This document shows, one piece after another, positions 12,450-24,859 of a DNA stretch of 64,000 nucleotides (the stretch's first letter is position 1; the number at the start of each line of letters is the position of its first letter). The position numbers and the translations under genes are program-made. The notes under the pieces are model-generated. The model was not told the DNA's origin. It worked only from the letters and a program-made list of their open reading frames with translations, and made no database searches. Location: NCBI GenBank assembly GCA_973895155.1, contig OZ316891.1, forward strand, positions 2,480,001 to 2,544,000, written 5' to 3'. The stretch comes from Marsupella aquatica (lineage: Eukaryota > Marchantiophyta).

Positions 12450-15400
12450 CACTCCTAGAGATTATCGACCATGGACAGAATTGGTGTCGAGCTGACTGTG
12501 CAGCTACCGTAGTAGTAACTTGGTTTTACACTGCAACTACGCAGTGGTAACGTGGTTAGCCAAAATAATTTGCAGTCCCAAAAACCTTTTTCTAGCTTAC
12601 TTTTCTGGGTACTTTTTTTTTCCAATAAAACCGGCGGAGGACAGGCCAAAAAGAGGCAACAAAAAGAGCCCCAAAAAACAAAGGCAAGGGCACATGAGAC
12701 AGACCCATCAAAGGAAGAGATAAGAGTACTCTCAGGCAAACCTCAAGGAGACCAAAAGCACCTAAACTACTAAGAGAACTGAACAGCCCACCAAGGAATC
12801 CCAGAGACAAGGGAGATACTTTTCGAATCTTTTGTTCACACACTAGCCAAAACATGCTCCAGTCTAGGATTTAACTTGCTCTCCATTTCCTAAGATTTCC
12901 CTGCTTGTTTTTATCAACCCACCATTTCTGGAAAAATCACACTTTAGCGCTACGTGCCAAAAATAATAAAAATAATAATCATGGACCTAGTTATGACTGC
13001 TGTCTTTCAACTCATATGGCCAGATTTAGAAACATTTCAATTTGCTCCCTGACACACTTTGACAGTTCTGTGCAGCAGTGACCTGTAAAGCATGTTCAAC
13101 CAGGTGGAGCTGGTGTTCTGGTGTTCTGTCCAATGTCTTTCTTAAATTGAGGCTTCTAGGGGTTTGGATTTAGAGAAGCTGGCTCGGTTTGCTACAGTAA
13201 AGTAGTCTCTCATTAGGAAAAGTATATCCTGCTTAGACAAGTATTTGGTGGAACCAAAGATGTCCTCAAGCTTTGGTCTATCTACACTCATAGCTGCGCT
13301 GAAGGCAAAATTAATCATATTGTGACCAAAGGTTGTGGTCACAATAGAGTGAACGCTGTACAGTACTGCCATTTTAATGCACACACTTAAAGTGAGTGAA
13401 GGATTTAAAAAATGTGTTGCTTCAAAGCACATTTGTTTTTTTCCTCAATCTTCACTCATCATAAATTTATTAATTGTGGACTTCTGTGAGCAGTTTTGTT
13501 TTTAGCAAAAACATTAAAATAACCAACATTCACACATAGTGCCTTTTGGTCTGTCTTAGGAGGACTTTACAAGAAGTGGGGGCACTTGGGAGTTTTTTTC
13601 ACCAAAGCAAACTGGAGGGCCATTGCACACACTAAATATAGTGTCCCGGGGCTAAAACCATTTTTTGAATCCTTTTATTTCCCGGAGGTCTTGTAAAGCC
13701 AAGTGCAGCCAATGGTGCCAGATTAATTGACTAAAAGACAGATTGAGGACCCACTCCACCTGAATGTCATGTAATCTTTGGCTAAAGTCTTTGTAAATGT
13801 GATAAGAGAATATCTTATGAAGGACTTGTGGGTCCCTTTTTAATGCAAATGACTTAAAATAGAAATGGACCAACCTGCCAGAAGAAGAGACCACCAAGAG
13901 AGGTGGTCTAAAATCTAGGACAAAAGATCCAGTGCTCCACATAAGAAAAAATTGGGCCCCACTGCATTCCATGTAGGATTGATACCAGGTTTGGTTGAAA
14001 GCCCCTAACCCAATATATGCCATGGAAAGTTGGGTTATCAATAGTAAATTCAAGCTTTGTATGATGAGTCCTTTTGGGCTTGCTTTCCAAATGAAGTATG
14101 ACTTGTCAAGTTTGATTAAGCAAGTTTAATGCAAGGGAACATTTTAGTAACCTTTGTAGATTGCTAAAGCTGTGTTATCAATGCAAGAGAAAACCTTTTT
14201 TTAATAAAAATCATTATTTACTCATTTTCAACTAACAAAGTTATTTAGTGAGGGTTCTCACTAATTGTCCTTTCATTTGTTTACAATTCACTTTTTGACG
14301 AAGTCATATTTTACTACATTTCCAACCAAAAATGTTAATTAGTTTGTGGACCCCTTGGCCAATAAAATCAGGGGGAAGAGTCGATCTGGGCCGTCTCCAT
14401 TTCTTATCTCCGGAAATCTCGTCCATCCATCATAATGGCCAATCTATGGCTCAAAAGAAAGATCTCAAATAGATCTATGGATGGGTTCTATCCCTTTTGC
14501 AAATGGGTTAATATTTTTCAAATGAAAAATTAAACAAATCCAAGCCTTCCTAGCCGTCAATTTTGTTGATTTACAATCTTTGCCGTCCATTTTGTAATGC
14601 CTCTAGAAATCTTATTCATCCATGTTAGAAGGCGATCTAGGGTGCAAAAGAAAGATCTCAATGAGATCTACAACTGGGTATTTTTTTGTTTTGAGAATGA
14701 GTAAATAGTTTTGACTATAAAATTTGATGAACTTTCAAGATTCCAGCCATTCCTCCTCCCCGATCCTGGGTTTTTATGTGCTATTCCCAACATTAATGGT
14801 CGTACAATATGGGAGATCCTTAAATACCGGGAGTTGCGATTTAACTAGAAAGTTATCAAGTCAATTACTAGTCATTATTTATTATATGAAAAATAATTTT
14901 TATAAATCTTTGAATTTAAGTTTTAAAATTGGAAATGTAACTAAGACAGATACATAGTGACAGTTTTAACCGTCTTGCTCTTTGCATTTCCAATGTTTTT
15001 ACTTTTCTTTTTACGACACTACGTCCCAAAATTTACACCCAAATTGACACAAACACGAATGAAAATTATAAATTTGATTCACAAAACCGAAAAATCTTGT
15101 TTGTTGCGGTTATTGTTGACGTGACACGCTGTGGTGCCAAGAATTTTGGAAGGGACCTCTAGTGGGGTCCATAATTATTTCATGCTTTCATATCAAGCCC
15201 ATTGAATGATTCTTACTTCAGCTCAAGAAAAGTATTCAAAATAGAAAAGCCTTCAAAATAAGATTTCAATTGTTTTTTGGAAGAATTTTAGAATAATTGC
15301 GCAAAGTCAAATGACACTACTATAAATTCATACCTGTTTTGACAAATTTCATTTGATATTTCCGACAATACACAGCAGACAATCGGAGAATACAAATCGG

Positions 15401-16960
15401 AGAGTACAGTCTGTGGTCATTTATTATAACACCTAGTTACTAGTTATTTTAGTATACGATTTAACCTTCACAAACTTTGAAGAAGGTAAAGGCACGGAGT
15501 CAAGGTATTGGAGACAGGGCAGCCTGCTTGCTTGTCTGCTTGTTTTTGGTCTGGTGGCTCTCCTTTTTTATCACCTCTGAGACTCAATTGGACCATATAA
15601 AGAGTGGTAAGGGCTCGTTCATGTATGGTGTATACTAGTCCTACCAGGCAAAGAGTGAACCCAAGAACATGCTGATGTGGAGTGTTTACTTTGCATAGGA
15701 TTTTAGGCCACATCCAGAGGTGGCCCAAATATTTGCAAAGTTTGGCTCATTCTTCCTTTATTGCAGTTCATTTAGAAGGATTTTTGGTTTGGAGTCTATC
15801 TTTAGACTAAGAAATGGCCCCCCATGCTTGCTTTCGTGAGAAAAGTCACAAGTGCCCCAACTTTCTGTAAAGCCCACTCTTAAACCACCACTCTCCACCA
15901 GGTTCTGGGAGGACTAAATAGAGCCATTTTTTACTGTTTTAAACTCATTTTGGTTTATTTCAGTGGTCCACGAGGTTTCCTTTGGGGACAGTGGCGCTTT
16001 ATGGTTGTTGGCCTGGGGTTGCTTGAATGAAGTTTAGGATGTTGCTCAATCCTGCAAACCATCTTTTACTTTCCTGCCCCCAAAACACTGTAGCCAAAAT
16101 TACTCACCTGTCCAAAAACTACAGTAGGTTATTTATAAGGTTACCCCCATTGGGTGTATGGCTTTGCTTAACAAGACTAGACTGACCCAAGATGATATGC
16201 AAGTGAGCTGGGGACAGAGGTGGCTCCTAATTTGTCCAAGCTAGCTCCCTCCAAACCTTGAAAGTGGGGGTAATGAAGGGGACAAAGATGCTCGTTTTTG
16301 CTCATAGACAATGGTAGACACATGCATTCTAGTGAGTATCAAATGGGAGAATCTGGTCCAAGGTGAAAGTAAGGTTGGAGGGGTTAGCACATGCAAATCA
16401 TGCGCTTCCATTTGTTCACAACCTGCTAGTTAGATTAGTCTTGGGGGCAAGTCAATAAAAATTTGAACAATTCCGGGGATAAATAGTAAACAATTATTTT
16501 GTCGGAAACAAGACTCAGACCTGATTTGCAATTATCCTGATAATGATAACATGAATGGGCTAATTTTGAGTTATTATAGTATTGTATCAATTATTATAGT
16601 GTAGGGCTCATTGTAGTGGAACACAACTAGACGTGTTTAGACATTAAAAATAAACAGGCACTGTTGTCCTATATGCTTTTTCGGTGACTGTCAATCAGAA
16701 CCAGCAGCCCCACTATTGATCTTTCTTACCTGATTTTATTCAACGGTCTGGAAGGTGGCTCATGGCAGTTCGTGAAAGATAAAATCTTCTCATCAAACCA
16801 GTAAAAGGCCACAATCGCCACCGGCTGGCATCTTGAGATCATCATCTCCTGATTTTAAGGCAGTGCTGTGCTTTGTCCTACACAATGAAACTTGACCTAA
16901 AGGTACTACAGACTGATGAATAGATTCAATGCAGTATCTACAATTTCAATACATATCATC
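12450..16960. other. AT-rich spacer with decayed repeats
   Basis: No gene is recognisable. Between about 14380 and 14670 a diverged duplication is visible: GATCTGGGCCGTC or TTGCCGTCC segments followed by CAAAAGAAAGATCTCAA, the second about 180 bp after the first. The stretch 12610-12730 is purine-rich on the + strand. These look like old transposon remains but no ends can be defined. Confidence 0.5.
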
Positions 16961-16970
16961 AAAGGGTAAC

Positions 16971-17215
16971 AGTAGAAAGGGTAGCACCATGGAGAAAGAA
17001 TGGTCATCAAAGCTTGTCAAACCATGCAATTGTCATACTAAGATCTCCATGCGATCTGGCCAACGCTCTTGCTATTTAAATATATTTCAAGCGGTAATAC
17101 CGTAATAGTAGAAAGGGTAGCACCATGTAGAGCAGGTGAGAAAGGACGGTCATCGGAGCTCTTCAAAACATACTATTGTACTAAGATTTCCATGCAATCT
17201 GGCCAAAGCTGTTGC
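16971..17215. repeat. Imperfect tandem duplication, ~105-bp units
   Basis: The block beginning AGTAGAAAGGGTAGCACCAT at 16971 and ending at CTGGCCAACGCTCTTGC (17072) recurs, diverged, at 17107-17215, ending CTGGCCAAAGCTGTTGC. Confidence 0.75.
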
Positions 17216-17904
17216 ATGAGACAACTACTTTTTGTGTGCATGATATAGATTCGTACAAGTTACACGTCATTTGAATTGCTACAAAGAAACAAAATAGTAG
17301 GCTGTGTTTCAAAATAGCAAATAAATAATCCTCGTCAAGATTTGTGCTGCAAGATTTCAACAGGATTCTTTGTTTAAGCTGCAACATTATTTCTCATTGC
17401 TTCCGAGCCTAAATATCTACTGTTTGCGTTTTCTTAATTCCATGACATCCATGGGCATGCAGGAATATTGTCAGAAAGTTTCCGTTCTTCTTGCGTGCAT
17501 ATCACTCTAAAACCTTATAAACTCTTCCCCCTCCAAATATATGAACATGGGTTTTTTCATTTTAAGCAGAAATGCCTTTGAACAAGTCACCTACATGCAG
17601 GCAGGTGATACCCTTGGTTTATATTTTTGTGGTTCTTTTAATATAATTCCTACAGCTACTAGAAGTGTCTATGGTGCATAACACATTTGCACAAAACTCA
17701 TACTACCATAGTAGTAATTAAGTTTACGCTTAAAATAATTACGGAGTCCAGCGCAAATATTTTGATGTCACGCGAGCCTGAGAAAGTATGCAATACGGTA
17801 CATGAAATTGGGAAGGACTTAAATTCCAGAAGCAGCGGCTCAGGAAAATTGTATGGGGCAAAATGGAAGACTCTGTTACAATCGGTCGCTAACATGTGAT
17901 TTGG

Positions 17905-18031
17905 GGAAACAGTGGTTCTCTCGCTCACTCCACCTTGTATGTTGGAGGTACATTTGTACCCCAAATAAACAAGCAAAACCATCTCCAGGAACAACATACA
18001 AGGTGGAGTGAGCGAGAGAACCACTGTTTCC
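17905..18031. repeat. Perfect 40-bp inverted repeat with 47-nt loop
   Basis: Positions 17905-17944 (starting GGAAACAGTGGTTCTCTCGC) are the exact reverse complement of 17992-18031 (ending GAGAACCACTGTTTCC), 40 of 40 bases. The loop is 17945-17991. Pairing stops abruptly at both outer ends. Transcribed, it would fold into an uninterrupted 40-bp duplex. It could be a hairpin small-RNA locus or a recent inverted duplication; I cannot match either arm to a known miRNA. Confidence 0.9.
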
Positions 18032-18133
18032 AGGGAAGACAGCTGGCAACCCTGCCCAGGACAGGCAGCGGATGCAAGTCCAGGGCAAGGGAAGTGGATA
18101 GCAAGCAAAGCATATAGAACGATCAGTTGCTAA

Positions 18134-18191
18134 TAGGGCTATACCACATTAGTGCCAGTCAGTGGATAGCAAGTAAGCAAGTATAGCCCTA
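18134..18191. repeat. Short inverted repeat beside the hairpin
   Basis: TAGGGCTATAC (18134-18144) is the exact reverse complement of GTATAGCCCTA (18181-18191). A 13-bp direct repeat AGTGGATAGCAAG occurs at 18093 and again inside the loop at 18161. Confidence 0.7.
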
Positions 18192-18282
18192 CAGGAACAG
18201 AGGTGGACCTGTTCAATTCGGGTGTGAATGAATTTTCCAAAGTAGTGGTTCGAATTTGATTACAACCCCACTCTGATTACTG

Positions 18283-18299
18283 CCCCCCCCCCCCCCCCC
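18283..18299. repeat. Poly-C tract of 17 bases
   Basis: An uninterrupted run of C. Its length is likely to vary between individuals or by sequencing error. Confidence 0.85.
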
Positions 18300-18999
18300 A
18301 CTCTCTTTTCCTCCACTTGGGCCCGATTTATTGATAGTTTGATACCTTCACTAAAACATCGCCTCTTGTCAACATATTCATGCATTGGGCCACTTGGGCC
18401 TACTACTCTACGGTAGGCATGTGAGACACGAAGTACTTGTGGCCACAGGCAAGTCATGTTGGTTGATGGTTGACAACGAATGTTACAACGCGAGAGCTTG
18501 AAATAAAATAATAGTAAGTAGAATGTGACCGAGGTGGAGGATCCAATCCATGCATGCACCTTGCCCACTTCGCTGAGTGGCATTGAGGCGCCCACCACAC
18601 AGTCATAAATAAATACAGATGTGAGATACCAAAAACAGCAAAAATGGACCACGTTACTGTGAGCAGGGCAAAGTAAGTTGACAAGCATTTACTCTCAACA
18701 TTGGGATTCAAATTACACGCGTTAAATAATTTTACTTTCATTTGATAATAATTCAAAATTTACACATTCCATTGTAATTGGCCCACAGAACGTAAAGTCA
18801 CATACCCACGCCAGGACAGAAATATCTCAAAATACTCAGGGTCAGGAGAAATAACTGCTGCCGTGTTCGAGAATAAAAGATACCAAAGACTTTATTCTTT
18901 GGTGAGACCAAAATAATAGGGGTCAAAACTCAAAAGAGTGCAATTTCTCTGATTCGTTCCATCCTCCGGACATTATTGTCACGGCAAAAAGGAGTTAAA

Positions 19000-21500
19000 T
19001 TGTAGATAATTAAACGGTGCAGAGCTTTTGGGGATGGAGGAGGAGACCTGGTTGCTTCCCTGCTGGCTGCTACGACGGCGAGCGGACAGGTCCGTCAGGT
19101 CAGGCCGAGTCAGTCAATGGTTGGTGGGGGTGCCATGGGAGACGAGGGAGGCATCCTTCCCGGTATACCGGCCGCTGTGCAAACCCGGCGGAGCCAGGCC
19201 GGAGAGCGGGCCGCCGTGCTGGCCAGCCAGCCTGCCTGCCCTCTGGCCGCTTCTCACTCATTGTTTTTAGTAGTCGAAATAAATGAAAGATCCGCTCTGA
19301 GTGAAGGCAGACGAAGGACGGGATCCCGTTCCTTTTCCTTCCACCCCAGGACATGAGGACAGAGAGGTGAAAGGCGGTGAAGAAAAAGTTCATATCATGT
19401 CAATCACGGGTTCAAACACAGCCCGGTCCGGTCCGGTCCGGTCTGCAAGTGGTCCGAAACAGGAGTGGTGCGCAGGGTCTCTGGCAGAGTCCTCTCGTGA
19501 GAGTCGAAAGAAAGGACGAACGAACTTGTGCCGGGGGTCGCCCCCTTCTTCGGGTCACTTTCGCTCCTTTCCCGGACCTTCCAATGCTGGCCTGCCGTTG
19601 GATGGGGCGGTCTCGCCCGTGGCGCCCTGTTGCTGTTGACGTGGGAGGGGGTTTCATGGAGAGGAGGGTGAGGAATGGGGAGTGGTCCAGTGCCTTGATG
19701 CTCTCTTTGCAACGCCCCCTCGTCGGTCGGGACGCCATTGTCCAGTCCCTGGGCTCGGAGTTTGATTCGTCGTCCTACGCAGGTCCGCTCGATAGGACGG
19801 GGCGGTCCAACGAGGTGCAGAGGCTGTTGCGCGGCCTATCGACGAGGAATGACCGCTTTTCCGCTGCGCTTTCCGCACTAGTAGCAGAGTAGCAGTGGTG
19901 TAGTGTGTAGACCGAGTGTCGCTCGTTGTTGCTGCTGGTCGTCGTGTTTAGTGTGTCGTCGCCGTTCGTCGCTCGGTGTGTTGCCCTTCTGCTCCTCCTC
20001 GATCTCCGCGCAGGGTGGGGGAGGGGAGAGGGGGAGGGGGGATTTCTTCGATCCTGCCTCGTTTGCAGCAGATAGATACCTTCTAGACGTGGCAAGCGGG
20101 TTACGTTACCTTACCTTCTTCGAAATCTACAGTAAACGGGAAAGCCGTGTGGTGGATTGTTGCTGCGGTGTGGCGTTAGTGGTGTGAGAAAGAGCTGTGG
20201 TGCCATTTCGGGAAGTGGTGGCTCTGGCTTGTGCATCGGTTTCTTCTTGAGACAGATATGCGCAGCGTGCCCGCGTCGTCGCCAAGGCTGCCCTGATCAC
20301 GCTCTGCTGTGGACTACGAGTAACTTTAGTCAGGAGGTTCGTTTGTGGAGTGGAGATAGGAGGAGGAGGAAGAGGAGGAAGAGATCGGTCGGTCGGTTGC
20401 TCGCTGGTGGCCGGCCTGCGTCTGGAGTTCCCTTCAGACACATCGGTACGCTGTCCGGGTGAAGAAGGTTCGTAGCTTCTTTCTGGGGAGACGAGTTAGA
20501 AAAGAACGTTCTGGCAGCGGGCGAGGCGAGGGTTGGCTTTTGGAGGGGAGAGACTGGGGTATTTGTGAAAGCAGAACGCACAGAGGCGCCGATTTCGTGT
20601 AGTGATTTCGGACAGCGACAGCAAAGCGGGTCTATGCGTGGTTGTCTGATACCAAGGCGCACACCTGATTGACGGACTGAAGTTTTTGCATGTGCTCAGA
20701 TTAAGAGGTCTGGTGTCCTCTGCTGGCGGGGTTGTTGATAGTTTAGAGACGCAGAAGTACTGATTCTGAAGGCCTGGAGAAGCCGAATAGAGATTGATCT
20801 GGCCTTTTCGGAGGTCTGCTAGGTACTGGAGGCCACTAGAGCCGGTACGCTCCTCGCCGTATGAGATATATTCGGGTTGTTCGATTCGTTGTCGTGTTTC
20901 GGTCGATGAATGGAGTCCTTCCGGTGGTGCTAGAGTCTCGTCTTGTGCCGAATCGGCCGGTCTTTCTTGTTGTTTGTGCCGCTTCTGTGTGCTTCGCACT
21001 TGGTTGGACAGGAAGAATTATGGATTTCCGCTTATGGCTTGTCGTCTGTGGTGAGAGGTCGATGATCACGGCTGCTTTGTGAAGTCTTGGCTTACTGTAT
21101 CAATTATGCTTGGCCGGCGTTGTGCGGCCTGGTCACAATTGTGTCATGGTACTTTCGAGAGTCTGTATGTGCCTGTAGGTTTGTGCATGCAGTGAACGAC
21201 GTGGTGCCGCCCTGCTTCCAGATCTTTGTTTTAATGGCTTCGTCGGAGCGATATCATCCTCTGTTTTCAGCAAGAGTCTGATCCTGTACACCGTTTGCTG
21301 TGATCTTGACAGCGAGAAGCATCTTTCCAGGGCTTTCTAAGGAGCCATATCGTTGCGCGTTTGGAATCAGGGTCCTGTCTGGTCGACTGCGATCTTGACA
21401 GAGGCGTTATTAGTTGGTTTGGCTTCTTAAGAAGCAGTGACCGCGGATTCCGGTTTTCAATTACCGGTGTGTCTCGTGTGTTCTCACAAGGTTTCCATAC
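19000..21500 (+). promoter_or_regulatory. GC-rich promoter and 5' leader of the A20/AN1 gene
   Basis: Composition changes sharply near 19.0 kb from AT-rich to GC-rich and stays so up to the start codon at 21501. The region includes a short GGTCC array (19424-19442) and G-rich patches (near 20010-20042). Open frames on both strands here reach 171 codons but show no domain and overlap each other, as expected in GC-rich DNA. Genes of this family commonly have an intron in the 5' UTR, so promoter, non-coding exon and leader intron probably all lie here; exact sites cannot be placed. Confidence 0.5.
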
Positions 21501-22058
21501 ATGGCTCAGGAGAGCTGGAAGAGAGATAAGGAAGAAACAGGATGTCAGCCCCCGGAAGGTCCGGTACTTTGCACGAACGGCTGTGGCTTCTTCGGAAGTT
21601 TCGCGACTATGAATCTTTGCTCGAAGTGCTACACCGATCTTGTGTTAAAGCAGGCGAAAGCGACATCAGCGAAAGTAGCAGCCGAGAAAGTCTCTCTTAC
21701 AACACCCAGCCTTAAAAGCGATCCTTCTGCCGATGTAACCGACCAGTCTGTTATAAGACTTACTCAGGTCGAGAGCCTTGCGGGTTCCTCTTCTGCTAGC
21801 GAATCATCTAACATAGGACAAGCTTCATCGACGGGGGCCAGCCAGCCCGTGCAACCACCCCCTCCCAACCGCTGTTTCTCGTGCAAGAAGCGGGTTGGAT
21901 TGACGGGCTTCAAGTGCCGATGTGGGAATACTTTCTGTTCTCTCCACCGATACTCTGATAAGCATACTTGCTCTTATGATTACAAGTCGGCTGGTCGCGA
22001 CGCCATAGCTCAGGCAAATCCTGTAGTGAAAGCTGCCAAGGTACAAAATAAGATCTAA
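21501..22058 (+). CDS. A20/AN1 zinc-finger stress-associated protein (SAP)
   Basis: The 185-residue protein has the classic plant SAP layout. The A20 finger is C24-X3-C28-X11-C40-X2-C43, with the usual GCGFFGSFATMNLCSKCY. A Ser/Thr-rich linker of about 75 residues follows. The AN1 finger is C125-X2-C128-X10-C139-X-C141-X4-C146-X2-H149-X5-H155-X-C157, followed by the family signature YDYKSAGRDAIAQANPVVKA. Every zinc ligand is present. A20 fingers bind ubiquitin and some act as E3 ligases; plant SAPs modulate responses to salt, cold, drought and hypoxia, in cytosol and nucleus. The coding sequence has no intron, typical for the family. Length fits the usual 150-200 residues. Which numbered SAP it corresponds to cannot be decided from sequence alone. 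Confidence 0.97.
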   Translation: MAQESWKRDKEETGCQPPEGPVLCTNGCGFFGSFATMNLCSKCYTDLVLKQAKATSAKVAAEKVSLTTPSLKSDPSADVTDQSVIRLTQVESLAGSSSASESSNIGQASSTGASQPVQPPPPNRCFSCKKRVGLTGFKCRCGNTFCSLHRYSDKHTCSYDYKSAGRDAIAQANPVVKAAKVQNKI

Positions 22059-23640
22059 ATTCTATGAGGGCCTAAATTTGATAATCGTCCTCGACCTCGA
22101 AAGGTGCCTGATTATTGTTGCCCACCTTGAGATCCCTGACGATCAGGCGGGGTAACTCGAACAGGTTATCTATTGCGTCAAGGTGGTTTGCTCTCTGGGC
22201 AGCTTCGTACGTCTGTTAGCACCTGGGCAACTTGTCCTCCTGGGAAATATCGAGTCGCCTCACTATTGATCATACGGGGTGTTCCTCATACTCTACACAA
22301 GTCGACATCAAACGGAGTTTGAGATGGGGGTTGGTTCGCTCTTCTCTCATGGAGAGGATACATGTACTGTGAAGTGGTGCTCTTCGAAAAAGGTTTTTTA
22401 CTCGGATTTTGTCCCGAGGTTAACTATGATCGTGGAGCATAGACTTGAAAATTGGCCATATGGTCGTAGGTTCCGTTTCTCTTGGGACGGATGGGAACTT
22501 TAGCTCAGCTTTGTATTTATTTGAAGCCATTTTGCTTTTCCTACAACACATTGATTGGATGATTAGTGCTACCGGATCATTCACGCGAATGGGAAACACA
22601 ACTCTGTATTCTTACGTAGATCTCTTGCAGTGTTACGGACACAATTAAAGAAAGGGTGAATGTTCCGATCATTCCTCTCAAATATTGCAGCTGAGATTTG
22701 TATTTTTTGTGAATTGACCTAGCGTCTTATAAACCTTAGTGACTGTATTGTCAGAGGGTCCCGTCTGATCGCATGTAAATGTCGCATGGTTTCTCCTCGT
22801 TGTCGTGATTTTGCAGCTCATGAGAGCGGATGCCCGTAAATTCCTCCAGATACACGGTATGGATTGTCAATTATGTGATTGCTCTGTGAACACTTCTGTA
22901 GCTGAAGTTGTATTCTGTTAGTTTTCATAATGAGCATACCTGTCTCTGAGCGATGAACGGGCCCCTTCATTCGTAATCGGAGGGGGAAGCTATAATGATT
23001 TAGAAGTTAAACCCAGTCAGTAACGGACCTATCATTTGGGACTGGAGCAGTGCCATTCCTGGCATAGAATTGTCTTTTATAGGACGGGATTTGGACAGAA
23101 ATTAGCCCGCTACGGTGATAAAAGGAATTGCGTTCTTGACACGAGGCACTGCCAGTATTGCTCACACTTACTACTCTTGGGAAATTGAAACAATTTAATA
23201 ATGCACGAGAAAGACAAAAGACGCGGAAGTACCACGGAGTCGTTGAATCGGAATGTTAAACAGCTGTACGTAAAGGAAAGGGAAAAGCAATTAGTTCACC
23301 TTCATTTAAAGCTCAGAAGCACACCAGTAAAGCGGAAGTAGACCGTGAAATCCGGAGTGGAGACTATCGTGGTCACTCCAAACCTGTGACGCGCGAAGTC
23401 GAAGGTTCTGAACGGAAACTGCCAAGGGAAAAGTATAGTTACGATGGATCTCCAAACGCCACGATCTGCTGGAAGAGGATGGCGAAATGTCACACGAGCA
23501 ACTCACCTTTGGAAATATGTAACTCTCAATTCTAAACGAAAGAGGGATACCAAACTTGTTTGAAAGATTTTTTGACGCCAAGATCAGCTGTCTGTCACTG
23601 ACCAAGGGATGAATTGAAGGTTTAATATGCTCTCATTAAA
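22059..23640. other. 3' flank of the A20/AN1 gene
   Basis: The first several hundred bases are probably 3' UTR. No further gene is recognisable up to the repeats at 23.7 kb. Confidence 0.5.
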
Positions 23641-23682
23641 AACATATGGAAGGAGGAAAAGTGTATGATGAACCCAAGGAGG

Positions 23683-23794
23683 GAGAAATAGAAGGTTGGA
23701 ACATTAAAAACTATTGGAAGCAGTGTATGATGCACCGAAGTACCAATATCAACGGAGAAATAGAAGGTTGGAACATTAAAAACTATTGGAAGCA
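23683..23794. repeat. 40-bp direct repeat, two copies
   Basis: GAGAAATAGAAGGTTGGAAC and the following 20 bases occur at 23683-23722 and again, virtually identical, at 23755-23794. A related AAAGTGTAT-ATGAACCCAAG segment flanks the pair at 23658 and 23799. Confidence 0.85.
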
Positions 23795-23935
23795 AGGAAA
23801 AGTGTATAATGAACCCAAGAATAACATGTTTCGCTCCATTTCAAAGGAGAAAAGAGAAATCACACTTTGCTATAAAACTTCAGAAGCTGGTTGAGTGTGA
23901 GCAAAACACAATGTAAAGGGTGTGGTTACATCAGG

Positions 23936-24057
23936 ATGAGGATTGTATGCTTCACAAGCCTAGTCCATTTGCGGTACATGAGGATTGTATGGTTCACATG
24001 CCCAATCCATTTGCGGGTACATGAGGATTGTATGGTTAGTAAGCCAAGTCCATTCAG
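23936..24057. repeat. Tandem repeat of ~42-43 bp, three copies
   Basis: ATGAGGATTGTATG starts copies at 23936, 23978 and 24021. Each is followed by a -AAGCC-AGTCCATTTGCGG-like segment; the third copy is shortened at its end. Confidence 0.85.
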
Positions 24058-24250
24058 GCATAAGATTTCATGAGGAAGTCACCAGTAGGTTTGGAGCCAT
24101 ACACAAAAATAAAAACGAGCTAAAGATTATTAGCTGAATTCTTTTTGAGCTATTAATAAAATCAAACTGCAAATCCATAAAAAGGGGGTTGTGTCATTTG
24201 ACTCTTTATTGCTAATCTGTGTCTCAACAGTAGCGGACAAGCATTGCAAA

Positions 24251-24850
24251 CTATTTCTATTTCCAACGTTCCAATGTCATCCTCTATGATACTTAAACCA
24301 CAGGTGCATTGTAACAAGCTATGGGGTACCCATAGCTCTCATTATGAAGTGTACTGGGCAGAGACGAGTAGTGAGGGAAGCAATGGGCTTTTATAATGGG
24401 CAGGTGTGGTTTAAGACTATTCTATAGATGTTATGTGAGAATCTGTTACTGTAACTGCAAAGAGTGACTTGCTCAGACACTGGGCAGAGACCAGTGGATG
24501 AATAGTAATTGTCAAGAAAGTGCAACAATGTTTTGGCAAATTTTCATAAAGTCTGTCTTGGGTCATTCGAGTATAAACTTTAGTTTCTATTTCCACCTTT
24601 GCAATGCCATCGTCTCTGATAGTTAAGACTACTCTATATATGTTCTGTCTTTAGTTTGTATTTCCAACTTTGCAATGCCATCGTCTCTGATACTTAAGAC
24701 TAATCTATATATGATATGTGAGGGCAAGAGAATTTGTTAATGTAACTTGCAAACAGGGACTTACTCACACACTGGGTGGAGACCAACTGAGGAATTTGAA
24801 TCGTCACACATGCAATAATGTTCTGGCAGATCTTATCAAGTGGGTCTTGG
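24251..24850. repeat. Diverged segmental duplication
   Basis: Blocks starting TTCTATTTCCAACGTTCCAA (about 24255), TTTCTATTTCCACCTTTGCA (about 24585) and TTTGTATTTCCAACTTTGCA (about 24655) share the continuation ATGCCATCGTCTCTGATACT. Copies 1 and 3 both continue through a CACTGGG-GGAGACCA motif (about 24478 and 24770). No coding content is seen. Confidence 0.65.
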
Positions 24851-24859
24851 TTTTAAGTA

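Noticed and set aside
12592-12855. Leucine-rich minus frame resembling the tail of a LINE
   Set aside because: Low complexity, no reverse-transcriptase motif, no defined end or target duplication.
18001-18080. Possible miR408-like sequence (CCAGGGAAGA) beside the hairpin
   Set aside because: Only about ten bases match the complement of miR408, outside the paired arms; not enough to claim it.
17698-18117. Overlapping frames on both strands around the hairpin
   Set aside because: They share the same peptide GNSGSLAHSTLYV only because the 40-bp inverted repeat is read from both strands.
18241-18275. GGTTCGAATTT considered as a tRNA T-loop
   Set aside because: No matching acceptor, D or anticodon stems around it.
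19377-19892. 171-codon + frame in the GC-rich block
   Set aside because: It has no domain, overlaps several equally long frames on both strands, and GC-rich DNA has few stops; treated as leader/promoter sequence.
23683-24850. Regularly spaced repeats considered as a CRISPR-like array
   Set aside because: Repeats are long, few and diverged, spacers are not of constant length, and the genome is a plant nuclear one.
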